NCBI RefSeq assembly: GCF_024612015.1 | Contig: NZ_CP102512.1 | Span: 6,076,001 to 6,140,000, forward strand | From: Streptomyces sp. CA-210063 | Lineage (GTDB): Bacteria; Actinomycetota; Actinomycetes; Streptomycetales; Streptomycetaceae | Reading direction: 5' to 3' | DNA length: 64,000 nucleotides | Part shown: piece by piece, positions 15,298-23,448 of the stretch | Layout: each line of letters opens with the position of its first letter | Position numbering within the stretch: the stretch's first letter is position 1 | Notes under the pieces: model-generated | Databases searched by the model: none | Told to the model about the DNA's origin: nothing | Seen by the model: the letters and a program-made list of their open reading frames with translations, nothing else | Position numbers and translations under genes: made by a program

Positions 15298-16037
15298 GTA
15301 CCACCGTTTCGGCTGCACCCGCACGTCCCTCCCGTGTCCCGGCGAACCCTCCCAGCGTCCCGGCGAACTCTCCCCGTGTGCCGACGCAGTCCTCGCAGGG
15401 GCTGTCGGTCGTGCTCGCCTGTGCCGAGGGGGAGTGGCCGCACGACGACTGGCCGGCCCTCGACGACCAGTACGTGAGCAGCGCGCTGCTCATTTCGCCG
15501 CCCTATCGCGCGCTCCACCGGACCGAGGCGGATGTCGTGGTCCTGCGTTGTGAGGATCCGTCGGTCTCCTTCGCGGGGCTGCTGGAGGCCATGGGCTCCA
15601 TGAGCGCGCCGGTGATCGTCGTCAGCCCTCGCCGGGACACCGACACGGTCGTGGAGGTGTTCCGGGGCGGGGCCGGCTATCTGGTCGAGGGCGACTACTG
15701 CACCTGCATGCTCTCCTCGGCGGTCATGGCCGCCACGGTCGGCCACACCTACCTCTCGCCCATCGCCTGCGCCGCTCTCCGGGACGCGGCCAGACGGATG
15801 CCGGGTGAAGAGGAGGACGCGAGGGAGCGGCTGCGGTCCCTGCTCTCGCCCCGCGAACGGCAGATCATGGAGCTGCTCTCCACCGGCCTCGGCGCCCAGG
15901 AGATCGGACTGCGGCTGCGGCTCAGCGAGAAGACCGTCCGCAACAACCTCAGCAACATCTACGCCAAGCTTGACGCCCGGGGCGGTACGGAGGCGGTCCT
16001 GCGGTGGCTGGGAGCGGCGCCGATGGTTCGTTTGTGA
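15252..16037 (+). CDS. LuxR-family transcriptional regulator with atypical receiver
   Basis: A 261-residue protein. The C-terminal LuxR/GerE helix-turn-helix (about 195-255) contains LLSPRERQIMELLSTGLGAQEIGLRLRLSEKTVRNNLSNIYAKLDA. Residues about 50-165 look like a receiver-fold remnant (LSVVLACAEG ... VIVVSPRRDTDTVVEVFRGGAGYLVEG) but the phosphoacceptor Asp and acidic pocket are not in place, so it is probably phosphorylation-independent. The N-terminal 45 residues contain a P-S-x-V-P-A-N repeat. GTG 15252 has GGAAGGA upstream. It faces two secreted-protein genes and shares a bidirectional terminator with them. Its targets are not evident. Confidence 0.82.
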   Translation: MRSPRHVRTSQHEHVGTTVSAAPARPSRVPANPPSVPANSPRVPTQSSQGLSVVLACAEGEWPHDDWPALDDQYVSSALLISPPYRALHRTEADVVVLRCEDPSVSFAGLLEAMGSMSAPVIVVSPRRDTDTVVEVFRGGAGYLVEGDYCTCMLSSAVMAATVGHTYLSPIACAALRDAARRMPGEEEDARERLRSLLSPRERQIMELLSTGLGAQEIGLRLRLSEKTVRNNLSNIYAKLDARGGTEAVLRWLGAAPMVRL

Positions 16038-16066
16038 GACCGGTGGTTCGCGTATGAGAATGAAAA

Positions 16067-16091
16067 GAGCCCCCGCGCACTGCGGGGGCTC
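16067..16091. terminator. Bidirectional rho-independent terminator
   Basis: GAGCCCCCGC-GCACT-GCGGGGGCTC is a perfect 10-bp GC-rich stem between the convergent LuxR gene (end 16037) and secreted-protein gene (end 16115). The AAAA before the left arm gives a short T-tract for the leftward transcript. Confidence 0.88.
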
Positions 16092-16114
16092 AATTCGGTG
16101 CCATTCACATCCCA

Positions 16115-16951
16115 TTACTGCGCGGAAATCTCCGACAGCGGGATTTCCACATCGGTGACCGCGTCGCCGCCCTCACCGAAACCGGGCTCCACGCGGATGT
16201 CCTCGGCGCCATCCTCCACGGACTGCGTACTCACGCCACCGCTGGAGTTCAGCAGCGCGGAGGCTTCGGGAGTGCCGCACTTCACATTGCGCAGCCAGAG
16301 CCGTCCGTCCGGGGTTCCGTTGTTCAGGATCTGCGGATAGAAGACGTGGACGGCGGTGGATCCCTCACTCGGCGAGAAGAACACGGTCTTGCCGTCCTGT
16401 GCCTCCTTGTACGTGGCCTTGATGAATCCGCTCACGTCGGTCCGCTTGTGGGACCACATGAAGAAGCCGATGTGCTCCGACTTGACGGTGTCGCTGCGCT
16501 CGAAGGCCAACGTGGTCTTCTTGTCGTCGCGTGTGATGTTCACTTCCTTCGTCTGGAACTTCGCGCCGATCTCGAAGAAGGAATTGCCCAACTTGATGCC
16601 GCTGTCACTGATGAACCCCTCTTCCAGTTGAGTGGTCCGGGTGACGGAGGCGCTCACGCTGAAGGACTTGGTGGTGTCCGTCGTGTTTCCGCAGTTGTTG
16701 GAGATGCCGGAGACCCGCTCGTTGGGTCCCAGGCTGTTCCGCTTGAACTGGACGTCGACGAACTCGCAGTTCTCCAGTTTGTCGGAGTCGGACTTGCAGT
16801 CGGCCGAGACCTCCGACGGCGTGGCGGCGCCGGCCGAGTTCATCAGCGTGACGCCGGCCGCGACGGCGGCGACGGGCGCGACGATCATCAAGGTGAGCCG
16901 CTTCTTCCGGCTGCGGTGGCCGTGGCTTCTGGTACGACTGGTGCGAGACAT
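16115..16951 (-). CDS. Secreted protein with aerolysin/ETX-MTX2-like strand pattern
   Basis: A 278-residue protein with a basic, hydrophobic signal peptide (RKKRLTLMIVAPVAAVAAGVTLMNSAGAA, cleavage near residue 43). The mature part has long alternating Ser/Thr and hydrophobic strands (DTTKSFSVSASVTRTTQLEEG, FQTKEVNITRDDKKTTLAFE), typical of amphipathic beta-hairpins in ETX/MTX2 and aerolysin-like pore-formers. No family hit can be confirmed by eye. The segment NCEFVDVQF ... NNCGNTTDTTKSFSVS aligns with NCDFVETKF ... PNCEPNATEPSKVSIS of the upstream protein, so the two are paralogues. It lies 45 bp downstream of that gene in the same operon and ends at a strong terminator. The function may be a cell-surface or cytolytic protein; this is inference. 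Confidence 0.7.
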   Translation of the reverse strand: MSRTSRTRSHGHRSRKKRLTLMIVAPVAAVAAGVTLMNSAGAATPSEVSADCKSDSDKLENCEFVDVQFKRNSLGPNERVSGISNNCGNTTDTTKSFSVSASVTRTTQLEEGFISDSGIKLGNSFFEIGAKFQTKEVNITRDDKKTTLAFERSDTVKSEHIGFFMWSHKRTDVSGFIKATYKEAQDGKTVFFSPSEGSTAVHVFYPQILNNGTPDGRLWLRNVKCGTPEASALLNSSGGVSTQSVEDGAEDIRVEPGFGEGGDAVTDVEIPLSEISAQ

Positions 16952-16996
16952 GAGGGTTTCTCCTGGTGAGGGGCAGGTTCAGGGCTGGAGGTCGGG

Positions 16997-17734
16997 TCAG
17001 CAGTCTTCGAAGACGGTCTTGGCGACGCCGTCCACGACTCCGGGGGCGCCGGCGGCGCCGGGCAGCATGCTCGGACCCTCGACGACGTCTTCGAGGACGA
17101 AGTTCTGCTCGGGGGAGCCGTTGAGGACGGTGGTTGGCTCACGGGCGTCGATCCGCACGCGCCATTCGCCGGTCATGCGCTGCATCTTTGGCGTGAACTC
17201 GATGTGCGCGACCTTTCCGACCGGCACCTCGACGGCGTCCTTGCTGCCGGCCTTGGCGGTGTTGGTCGTCATGTCGAGGCTGCTCTTGTGTACCTGCCAG
17301 GAGCCGCTCAGCGCACCGAACAGGCCCGCTGATGCGCCCTGCACGATGGATATCTGCTTGCCCTTGCCCTGGGCCACCTCGGACTCCCAGGAAATGGACA
17401 CCTTGGAGGGCTCTGTGGCGTTCGGCTCACAGTTGGGGAAGTCGATCGAGGCCTTCTCTGCGGGGCCGTTGAACGTCTCGAATTTGGTCTCGACAAAATC
17501 GCAGTTGTCGGACTCGAAACCGTCCGCGAAGGCGCCGTTGAAATCCCTGACCGACTGCTGTTTCCCGTTGAGTACCGAAGCCCTTTGGCACATCCTCATG
17601 ATCTGCGCAGGCGTCTTCTCCTCGGCGGCGTTGGCCGACGGCAGCAGTATGGTGACGGCCGCCGCGCCAGTCGCTAGTGACGCCCCGATCGCCACATAGC
17701 GGACCTTCTTGTTCCTGAAACGTCTCCTGGCCAT
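16997..17734 (-). CDS. Secreted protein, paralogue of the downstream one, aerolysin-like character
   Basis: A 245-residue protein with a cleavable signal peptide (RRRFRNKKVRYVAIGASLATGAAAVTILLPSANAA, cleavage near residue 37) and an AAGGAGA ribosome-binding site. The mature region has NCDFVETKFETFNG, a strand pair KVSISWESEVAQ and SSLDMTTNTAK around a glycine-rich amphipathic stretch (GASAGLFGALSGSW), then EVPVGKVAHIEFTPKMQRMTGEWRVRI. This order (Ser/Thr strand, insertion hairpin, Ser/Thr strand, VP-G-K turn, closing strands) is what aerolysin-fold pore-formers show. It ends in cysteine (VFEDC). It is the first gene of a two-gene operon. Confident as a secreted protein; the toxin fold is an inference. 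Confidence 0.7.
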   Translation of the reverse strand: MARRRFRNKKVRYVAIGASLATGAAAVTILLPSANAAEEKTPAQIMRMCQRASVLNGKQQSVRDFNGAFADGFESDNCDFVETKFETFNGPAEKASIDFPNCEPNATEPSKVSISWESEVAQGKGKQISIVQGASAGLFGALSGSWQVHKSSLDMTTNTAKAGSKDAVEVPVGKVAHIEFTPKMQRMTGEWRVRIDAREPTTVLNGSPEQNFVLEDVVEGPSMLPGAAGAPGVVDGVAKTVFEDC

Positions 17735-17878
17735 GTTCCGCTGTCTCCTTGGGGGTGGCTTTACCTCTCGATGGACAATTATTGAGGTCTTGCGGATCGC
17801 TTCGGCAGGGTCAAATATCCCTACTCCCCAGTACTTGAGGGTTAGTTGAGGTCACGAATGCAAGCGTCCTTCGCGCAT

Positions 17879-17893
17879 CTGACGCTGCGTCAG
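17879..17893. promoter_or_regulatory. CTGAC-N5-GTCAG palindrome, site C
   Basis: CTGAC-GCTGC-GTCAG ends 48 bp before the ATG of the SDR gene at 17942. This is the third palindrome location, again just upstream of a catabolic gene. Confidence 0.7.
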
Positions 17894-17941
17894 ACAAAGC
17901 GGTACGCTGACCTCGGCCAACGCACCCCGAAGGGAGTCCAC

Positions 17942-18697
17942 ATGGGCAAGCTCGACGGACGTGTCGTCCTCGTCACAGGTGCCGCGCGCGGCCAGGGGGA
18001 GCAGGAGGCCCGGCTGTTCCGGGCGGAAGGGGCGCAGGTCGTGGTCGCCGACGTCCTCGACGACCAGGGCGAGACCCTCGCCAAGGAGATCGGCGCGCGC
18101 TACGTCCACCTCGACGTGAGCGAGGAGGCGGACTGGCGCGCCGCCGTGGCTGCCGCCAAGCAGGCGTACGGCCGCGTCGACGGCCTCGTCAACAACGCCG
18201 GCGTCCTGCGCTTCAACTCTCTCGTCGACACCCCCCTCGACGAGTTCATGCAGGTCGTGCGGGTCAACCAGGTGGGCGTCTTCCTCGGCATCAAGGCCCT
18301 CGCCCCCGAGATCGAGGCGGCCGGCGGCGGCACGATCGTCAACACCGCCTCGTACACCGGGATGACGGGCATGGCGTACGTCGGCGCGTACGCCGCGACC
18401 AAGCACGCGATCGTCGGCCTCACCCGCGTGGCCGCGCTGGAGCTGGCCCGCAAGGGCATCCGGGTCAACGCGGTCTGCCCGGGCGCCATCGACACCGCGA
18501 TGAGTGATCCGGGGGACGGAGGGGATGCGGAGGCCGTCGACAGGCTGTACCGCAAGCGCGTCCCGCTCGGCCGGATCGGCCGGCCCGAGGAGGTCGCCCG
18601 GCTGGCCCTCTTCCTCTCCTGCGAGGACTCCTCCTACATCACCGGGCAGCCGTTCGTGATCGACGGGGGCTGGCTGGCCGGGGTCAGCCTAATCTGA
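17942..18697 (+). CDS. Short-chain dehydrogenase, hydroxysteroid-dehydrogenase-like
   Basis: A 251-residue classical SDR. The NAD(P)-binding TGAARGQG is at residues 12-19, NNAG at about 84-87 and the catalytic Ser137, Tyr150 and Lys154 lie in NTASYTG and AYAATK. It resembles the 3-alpha/20-beta-hydroxysteroid dehydrogenase group known from Streptomyces (LVTGAARGQG, ADVLDDQGE, DSSYITGQPFVIDGGW), though the substrate is unproven. ATG 17942 has GAAGGGAG upstream. Its TGA stop lies inside palindrome D1. It is divergent from the secreted-protein operon. Confidence 0.92.
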   Translation: MGKLDGRVVLVTGAARGQGEQEARLFRAEGAQVVVADVLDDQGETLAKEIGARYVHLDVSEEADWRAAVAAAKQAYGRVDGLVNNAGVLRFNSLVDTPLDEFMQVVRVNQVGVFLGIKALAPEIEAAGGGTIVNTASYTGMTGMAYVGAYAATKHAIVGLTRVAALELARKGIRVNAVCPGAIDTAMSDPGDGGDAEAVDRLYRKRVPLGRIGRPEEVARLALFLSCEDSSYITGQPFVIDGGWLAGVSLI

Positions 18698-18708
18698 CGG
18701 CTCGTCAG
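18694..18708. promoter_or_regulatory. CTGAC-N5-GTCAG palindrome, site D1 (overlaps a stop codon)
   Basis: CTGAC-GGCTC-GTCAG. The TGA inside the left half (18695-18697) is the stop codon of the SDR gene. With D2 62 bp downstream it flanks the promoter region of the LLM-amidohydrolase-ALDH genes. Confidence 0.7.
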
Positions 18709-18755
18709 CTATTGACGCTCCACGGGGCCGGTGGAACAGTCGGCCGTATCGCGAT

Positions 18756-18770
18756 CTGACGTACTGTCAG
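18756..18770. promoter_or_regulatory. CTGAC-N5-GTCAG palindrome, site D2
   Basis: CTGAC-GTACT-GTCAG, with CGAT to its left and ATCG to its right, so a 23-bp perfect outer symmetry (CGATCTGAC/GTCAGATCG). It is the most symmetric of the seven sites and lies 37 bp before the LLM gene start at 18808. Confidence 0.75.
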
Positions 18771-18807
18771 ATCGACTGCCGGGTATGGCTGAGGACGGTG
18801 AACCTCC

Positions 18808-19926
18808 TTGGAATTCGGGCTCTTTGTACAGGGATACGTGGGCAAGCGGGCCGAGACCGACCCGCTCGCGGAGCACAAGGCGCTGATGGAGGAGACGGAG
18901 TACGTCATCCAGGCGGACAAGTCCGGCTTCAAGTACGCGTGGGCCTCCGAACACCACTTCCTGGAGGAGTACTCGCACCTGTCGGCCAACGACGTCTTCC
19001 TGGGATACCTGGCGCACGCGACGGACCGGATTCACCTGGGGTCGGGCATCTTCAACCCCCTCGCCCAGGTCAACCACCCCGTGAAGGTCGCCGAGAAGGT
19101 CGCGATGCTCGACCATCTCACCGAGGGCCGCTTCGAGTTCGGCAGCGGACGCGGGGCCGGCTCCCACGAGATCCTCGGCTTCATCCCCGGGGTGACCGAC
19201 ATGAACTACACCAAGGAGATCTGGGAAGAGACCATCGCCGAGTTCCCCAAGATGTGGCTCCAGGACGAGTACGTCGGCTTCCAGGGCAAACACTGGTCAC
19301 TGCCGCCGCGCAAGATCCTGCCCAAGCCGTACGGGAAGTCCCACCCCGCGATGTGGTACGCCGCCGGGTCGCCGCCGTCGTACTCCATGGCCGCACGCAA
19401 GGGGCTCGGCGTGCTCGGCTTCAGTGTGCAGAAGGTCTCCGACATGGAGTGGGTGCTGGAGCAGTACAAGACCGCGATCGTGGACGCCGAGCCGATCGGG
19501 GACTTCGTCAACGACAACGTGATGGTGACGACGACCGCGATCTGCGCGCCCACGCACGACGAGGCGATACGCGTGGCGGTCAACGGCGGGCTTCACTACC
19601 TGCCGTCGCTCGTCTTCCGGTACCACGACACGTTCCCGCGGCCGGACGGCTTCCCGGTGTGGCCGGAGACGCTTCCCGAGTACAACGAGGAGTTCATCGA
19701 ACTGCTCATCGAGGAAGAGCTGCTGATCTGCGGGGATCCGGACGAGGTGGTCCGGCAGTGCAAGCGGTGGGAGCAGGCCGGGGCGGATCAGCTGAGCTTC
19801 GGGTTGCCGGTGGGGGTGCCGAAGGAAGCGACGTTGCAGACGATCAGGTTGGTCGGGGAGCACGTGATTCCGAAGATCGACACGGATCCTGTGCACAGGA
19901 CTTCGCGGTTCCGGGCGGCGGGGTGA
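18808..19926 (+). CDS. Luciferase-like (LLM) flavin-dependent monooxygenase
   Basis: A 372-residue protein of the bacterial-luciferase family. It opens MEFGLFVQGYVGKR and has WASEHHFLEEYSHLS (the EHHF motif of the luciferase-alkane monooxygenase branch), AMLDHLTEGRFEFGSGRGAG and AMWYAAGSPPSYSMAARKGLGVLG. The EHHF branch uses FMN more often than F420. The start is TTG 18808 with GAGG 13 bases upstream, a weak context. It probably hydroxylates or Baeyer-Villiger-oxidises a pathway intermediate. Downstream lie an amidohydrolase and an aldehyde dehydrogenase in the same direction, with a repeat element in the 115-bp gap. Confidence 0.88.
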   Translation: MEFGLFVQGYVGKRAETDPLAEHKALMEETEYVIQADKSGFKYAWASEHHFLEEYSHLSANDVFLGYLAHATDRIHLGSGIFNPLAQVNHPVKVAEKVAMLDHLTEGRFEFGSGRGAGSHEILGFIPGVTDMNYTKEIWEETIAEFPKMWLQDEYVGFQGKHWSLPPRKILPKPYGKSHPAMWYAAGSPPSYSMAARKGLGVLGFSVQKVSDMEWVLEQYKTAIVDAEPIGDFVNDNVMVTTTAICAPTHDEAIRVAVNGGLHYLPSLVFRYHDTFPRPDGFPVWPETLPEYNEEFIELLIEEELLICGDPDEVVRQCKRWEQAGADQLSFGLPVGVPKEATLQTIRLVGEHVIPKIDTDPVHRTSRFRAAG

Positions 19927-20020
19927 GGTTGTACGGCGGCTGCGGGTTCGTGGGGGCTGGTCGCGCCCACGCGGCGGAGCCGCATATTGATGCAGCCCCG
20001 CGCCCCTGAAAACACTTACC
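19927..20020. repeat. Streptomyces-type GC-rich interspersed hairpin element
   Basis: The gap after the LLM gene contains GGGGCTG ... CAGCCCC as outer stem (near 19955-19998), an inner GCGGC-GGA-GCCGC stem, then CGCGCCCCTGAAAA. The last 14 bases also occur at 36820-36834 in another repeat. Such CGCGCCCCTGAAA-ending elements are, from memory, very common between Streptomyces genes. The hairpin may stabilise mRNA ends or attenuate read-through. Confidence 0.6.
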
Positions 20021-20041
20021 AGGCGCCCAGAGGGGAGAGGC

Positions 20042-21772
20042 ATGCTCGACCATGTCATCAAAGGTGCGACCGTCGTCGATGGGACCGGCGCGCCCGCGTA
20101 CACCGCCGACGTGGGGATACGGGACGGCCGTATCGCCGTCATCGGGACGATCACGGAAGAGGCCCGTACGTCCGAGGACGCGGCCGGGCTCGTGCTCGCC
20201 CCCGGCTTCGTCGATCCGCACACCCACTACGACGCGCAGCTGTTCTGGGACCCGTACGCGACGCCGTCCCTCAATCATGGGGTGACCACCGTCGCGGGCG
20301 GGAACTGCGGGTTCACGCTCGCGCCCCTCAACCCGTCCCGGCCCGAGGACGCGGACTACACGCGGCGGATGATGTCCAAGGTCGAGGGGATGTCGCTCGT
20401 AGCGCTGGAGGAGGGGGCGCCCTGGACGTGGCACGGGTTCGGGGAGTATCTGGACGCCCTCGAAGGCCGTATCGCCGTCAACGCGGGCTTCATGGTGGGG
20501 CATTGTGCGCTGCGGCGGTATGTGATGGGGCCCGACGCGATCGGCGGGCAGCCGAGTGATGAGCAGCTGGCCGAGATGCTGCGGCTGTTCCACGAGGCGA
20601 TGGCGGCGGGGGCGTGGGGGCTGTCGACCACGCAGTCGTCGACGCACAGCGACGGGGACGGCAAGCCGGTGGCGTCCCGGCATGCGAAGCCCGCCGAACT
20701 CATCGCCCTCTCCCGGGCGGTGGGCGAGCACGAGGGCACGCAGATCGAGGCGATCGTGGCGGGCTGTCTGGACCAGTTCAGCGACGACGAGATCGATCTC
20801 TTCGTGGAGATGAGCGCGGTGGCGGGCCGCCCCCTCAACTGGAACGTCCTGACGATCGACTCGACCGTCCCCGAACGCGTGCCGAGGCAGTTGGAGGCGA
20901 GTGAGCGGGCGCGGAAGGCCGGGGGCCGCGTGGTGGCCCTGACGATGCCGATCCTCACGCCGATGAACATGTCGCTGGGCACGTTCTGCGCGCTGAACCT
21001 GATCCCCGGGTGGGGGCCGATCCTCGGCCTGCCGGTGCCCGAGCGGATCGAGCGGCTGCGCGATCCGGAGGTGCGAGCGGAGATGCTGCGGCGCGCGGAC
21101 TCGAAGGAAGCGGGCGTCTTCCGGCGGCTCGCCAACTTCGGGCGGTACGTCATCGGGGACACGTACAGCGCGGCGAACGAGGGGCTGACCGGGCGGGTGG
21201 TCAACGACATCGCGGTGGAGCGGGGCCAGGACCCCTTCCACTGCCTGGTGGAGATCTGCGCGGCCGACGACCTCCGTACGGTCCTGTGGCCCATGCCCAC
21301 CGACAACGACCCCGACTCCTGGACCCTGCGCGCCGAGACCTGGCGGCACGAGGACGTCCTCCTCGGCGGCTCGGACGCGGGCGCCCATCTGGACCGCATG
21401 TGCGGTGCCCCGTACACGACCAGGTTCATCGGGGACTGTCTGCGCGGCCGGAAACTGGTCGGGCTCGAACAGGCGGTGAAGATGCTGACCGACGACCCGG
21501 CGCGGCTCTTCGGCCTGCGGGAACGGGGACAGGTGCGGGAGGGGTGGCATGCGGACCTCGTCCTCTTCGACCCGGAGCGCGTCGACGCCGGCAAGGCCAC
21601 CCTGGTGCACGACCTGCCGGGTGACAGCCCGCGCCTCGACTCCAGGGCGATCGGCGTACGGGCGGTCTGGGTCAACGGCGTCGAGGCGATCCGCGACGAC
21701 GTGGTGACCGGGGCCGTACCCGGGAAGGTGCTGCGCAGCGGGCGGGACACGCGGACGGTGAGTACGAGGTGA
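20042..21772 (+). CDS. D-aminoacylase/N-acyl-amino-acid deacylase-type amidohydrolase
   Basis: A 576-residue amidohydrolase. The metal-binding motif is LVLAPGFVDPHTHYDAQLFWDP (about 52-73), followed by GNCGFTLAPLNP, the TIM barrel, a late metal-site motif GGSDAGAHLD (about 440-450) and the closing beta-sandwich (WHADLVLFDPERVDAGK). D-aminoacylases cleave N-acyl-D-amino acids or cyclic amides. In this context it more likely opens a cyclic or amide-containing intermediate. ATG 20042 has AGAGGGGAGAGG upstream. Eight bp separate it from the aldehyde dehydrogenase, so the two are one operon, and the LLM gene is probably included. Confidence 0.88.
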   Translation: MLDHVIKGATVVDGTGAPAYTADVGIRDGRIAVIGTITEEARTSEDAAGLVLAPGFVDPHTHYDAQLFWDPYATPSLNHGVTTVAGGNCGFTLAPLNPSRPEDADYTRRMMSKVEGMSLVALEEGAPWTWHGFGEYLDALEGRIAVNAGFMVGHCALRRYVMGPDAIGGQPSDEQLAEMLRLFHEAMAAGAWGLSTTQSSTHSDGDGKPVASRHAKPAELIALSRAVGEHEGTQIEAIVAGCLDQFSDDEIDLFVEMSAVAGRPLNWNVLTIDSTVPERVPRQLEASERARKAGGRVVALTMPILTPMNMSLGTFCALNLIPGWGPILGLPVPERIERLRDPEVRAEMLRRADSKEAGVFRRLANFGRYVIGDTYSAANEGLTGRVVNDIAVERGQDPFHCLVEICAADDLRTVLWPMPTDNDPDSWTLRAETWRHEDVLLGGSDAGAHLDRMCGAPYTTRFIGDCLRGRKLVGLEQAVKMLTDDPARLFGLRERGQVREGWHADLVLFDPERVDAGKATLVHDLPGDSPRLDSRAIGVRAVWVNGVEAIRDDVVTGAVPGKVLRSGRDTRTVSTR

Positions 21773-21779
21773 GCCTCAA

Positions 21780-23231
21780 GTGACCGACGCCCAGCGGCTG
21801 TTCATCGGTGGCTCCTGGGTGGAACCCGACGGTGGGCACTACGAGGTGATCGACCCGGCGACCGAGGGCGTCGTCGGGCGGGCGCCGGAGGCCTCGCGGG
21901 AACAGGTGCACGCCGCCGCCGCCGCTGCCCGCGAGGCCTTCGGCCCGTGGTCACGGACCCCGGCCGCCGAGCGGGCGGCCGTCCTGGCCCGTACGGCCGA
22001 CCACATACGACGCCACCTCGCCCCGTATGCGGAACTCGCCCAGGCCGAGACCGGTGCGACGACCGGCACCGCACGAGGCATGCAGGTGGGGGTGGGCGCG
22101 GCCCGTTTCCAGCGGTACGCCCGGGTGGAGCCGGTGGAGGAGCCGATCGCCCCGCAGATCAACGAGGCGGGCCCCTTCGGCAGGGCGGCCGTGATGGGAG
22201 CCCTCGCCGTACGCCAGCCCGTGGGCGTGGTCACCTGCATAACCTCGTACAACAACCCCTGGGCCAACCCGGCAGGCAAGATCGCCCCCGCCCTGGCCAT
22301 GGGCAACACGGTGGTGGTCAAGCCGGCCCCTCAGGACCCGCTCTCCGTCTACCGCATGGCGGAGGCCCTGGAGGCCGCCGGTGTTCCGCCGGGTGTGGTG
22401 AACGTCGTGAGCGGGTCGGGTGCGGCGACCGGCGAGGCGGCCGTGGACTCCCCCGACGTCGACATGGTGAGCTTCACCGGGTCGACGGCGGTCGGACAGC
22501 GCATCGCGGAGGTGTGCGGGCGCGGGATGAAGCGCCAACTGATGGAACTGGGCGGGAAGGGCGCGGCGATCGTCTTCGACGACGCGGACGTGGGGTCGGC
22601 GGTGGCCGGCATCGCCACGACCTTCTCCTTCTACAGCGGGCAGATCTGTACGGCGCCGACGCGGGTGATCGCGCAGCGCGGGGTGTACGACCGGCTGGTG
22701 ACCCAACTGGCCGCGTACGCGGGGAGGTTGCCGGTGGGCGACCCGCGCGCTCAGGGCACCGTGGTGGGCCCGGTGATCTCGGCCGCCCACCGGGACCGGG
22801 TGGAGTCGTACGTCGAACTGGGCCGCAAGGAGGGCGCGCGCGTGGTGACGGGCGGTGAACGGCCGCCGTACGACCGGGGTTTCTATGTCGCGCCGACCCT
22901 CCTCGCCGACTGCACCCCCGACATGCGGGTCGTCCGCGAGGAGATCTTCGGCCCGGTCGTCGTCGTCCTCCCCTTCGACGACGAGGACGAGGCGGTCGCC
23001 CTCGCCGACGACAGCGACTACGGGCTCATCGACTACGTCTGGTCGGGGGATGTGGCCAGAGCGTTCCGAGTGGCCCGCCGCCTCCGCGCGGGCGGCGTCG
23101 GCGTCAACACGGTCGGGCGCAACATGGAGGCGCCCTTCGGGGGCTTCAAGAAGAGCGGGGTCGGGCGGGACGTGGGGTCGTACGCGCTGCACGCGTACAG
23201 CGAGGTGCAGGCGATCGTCTGGCCGGGGTGA
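21780..23231 (+). CDS. NAD(P)-dependent aldehyde dehydrogenase
   Basis: A 483-residue ALDH of normal length starting at GTG 21780. Conserved landmarks are the NAD-binding FTGSTAVG, the general-base glutamate in LMELGGKGA, the catalytic cysteine in YSGQICTAPTRV and the late EIFGPVVVVLPFDDEDEA and APFGGFKKSGVGRD. It should oxidise an aldehyde of the pathway to the acid, which the acyl-CoA ligase of the same apparent regulon could then activate. It is the last gene of the LLM-amidohydrolase-ALDH transcript. Confidence 0.92.
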   Translation: MTDAQRLFIGGSWVEPDGGHYEVIDPATEGVVGRAPEASREQVHAAAAAAREAFGPWSRTPAAERAAVLARTADHIRRHLAPYAELAQAETGATTGTARGMQVGVGAARFQRYARVEPVEEPIAPQINEAGPFGRAAVMGALAVRQPVGVVTCITSYNNPWANPAGKIAPALAMGNTVVVKPAPQDPLSVYRMAEALEAAGVPPGVVNVVSGSGAATGEAAVDSPDVDMVSFTGSTAVGQRIAEVCGRGMKRQLMELGGKGAAIVFDDADVGSAVAGIATTFSFYSGQICTAPTRVIAQRGVYDRLVTQLAAYAGRLPVGDPRAQGTVVGPVISAAHRDRVESYVELGRKEGARVVTGGERPPYDRGFYVAPTLLADCTPDMRVVREEIFGPVVVVLPFDDEDEAVALADDSDYGLIDYVWSGDVARAFRVARRLRAGGVGVNTVGRNMEAPFGGFKKSGVGRDVGSYALHAYSEVQAIVWPG

Positions 23232-23448
23232 GGTCTGCGGCCACGAACGTGGTCGCGGCCGAGGGTGCTCCCTTCCCCTTTGATCGCCGGTGGCGCAATG
23301 ATGTTCGAATGCAGGGTGAGCGGCGTGGGCGGCCTGGGCGGCGTGTTCAGCGTGCGGCGAAGGCATGGCGCCGGCGCCTGGGCGGCTTGCCGGCCGCCGT
23401 GACGGGCCCCCTTTTCTTGCCGGTCGGCGGGCCGCTCCGGGTGCCGTG

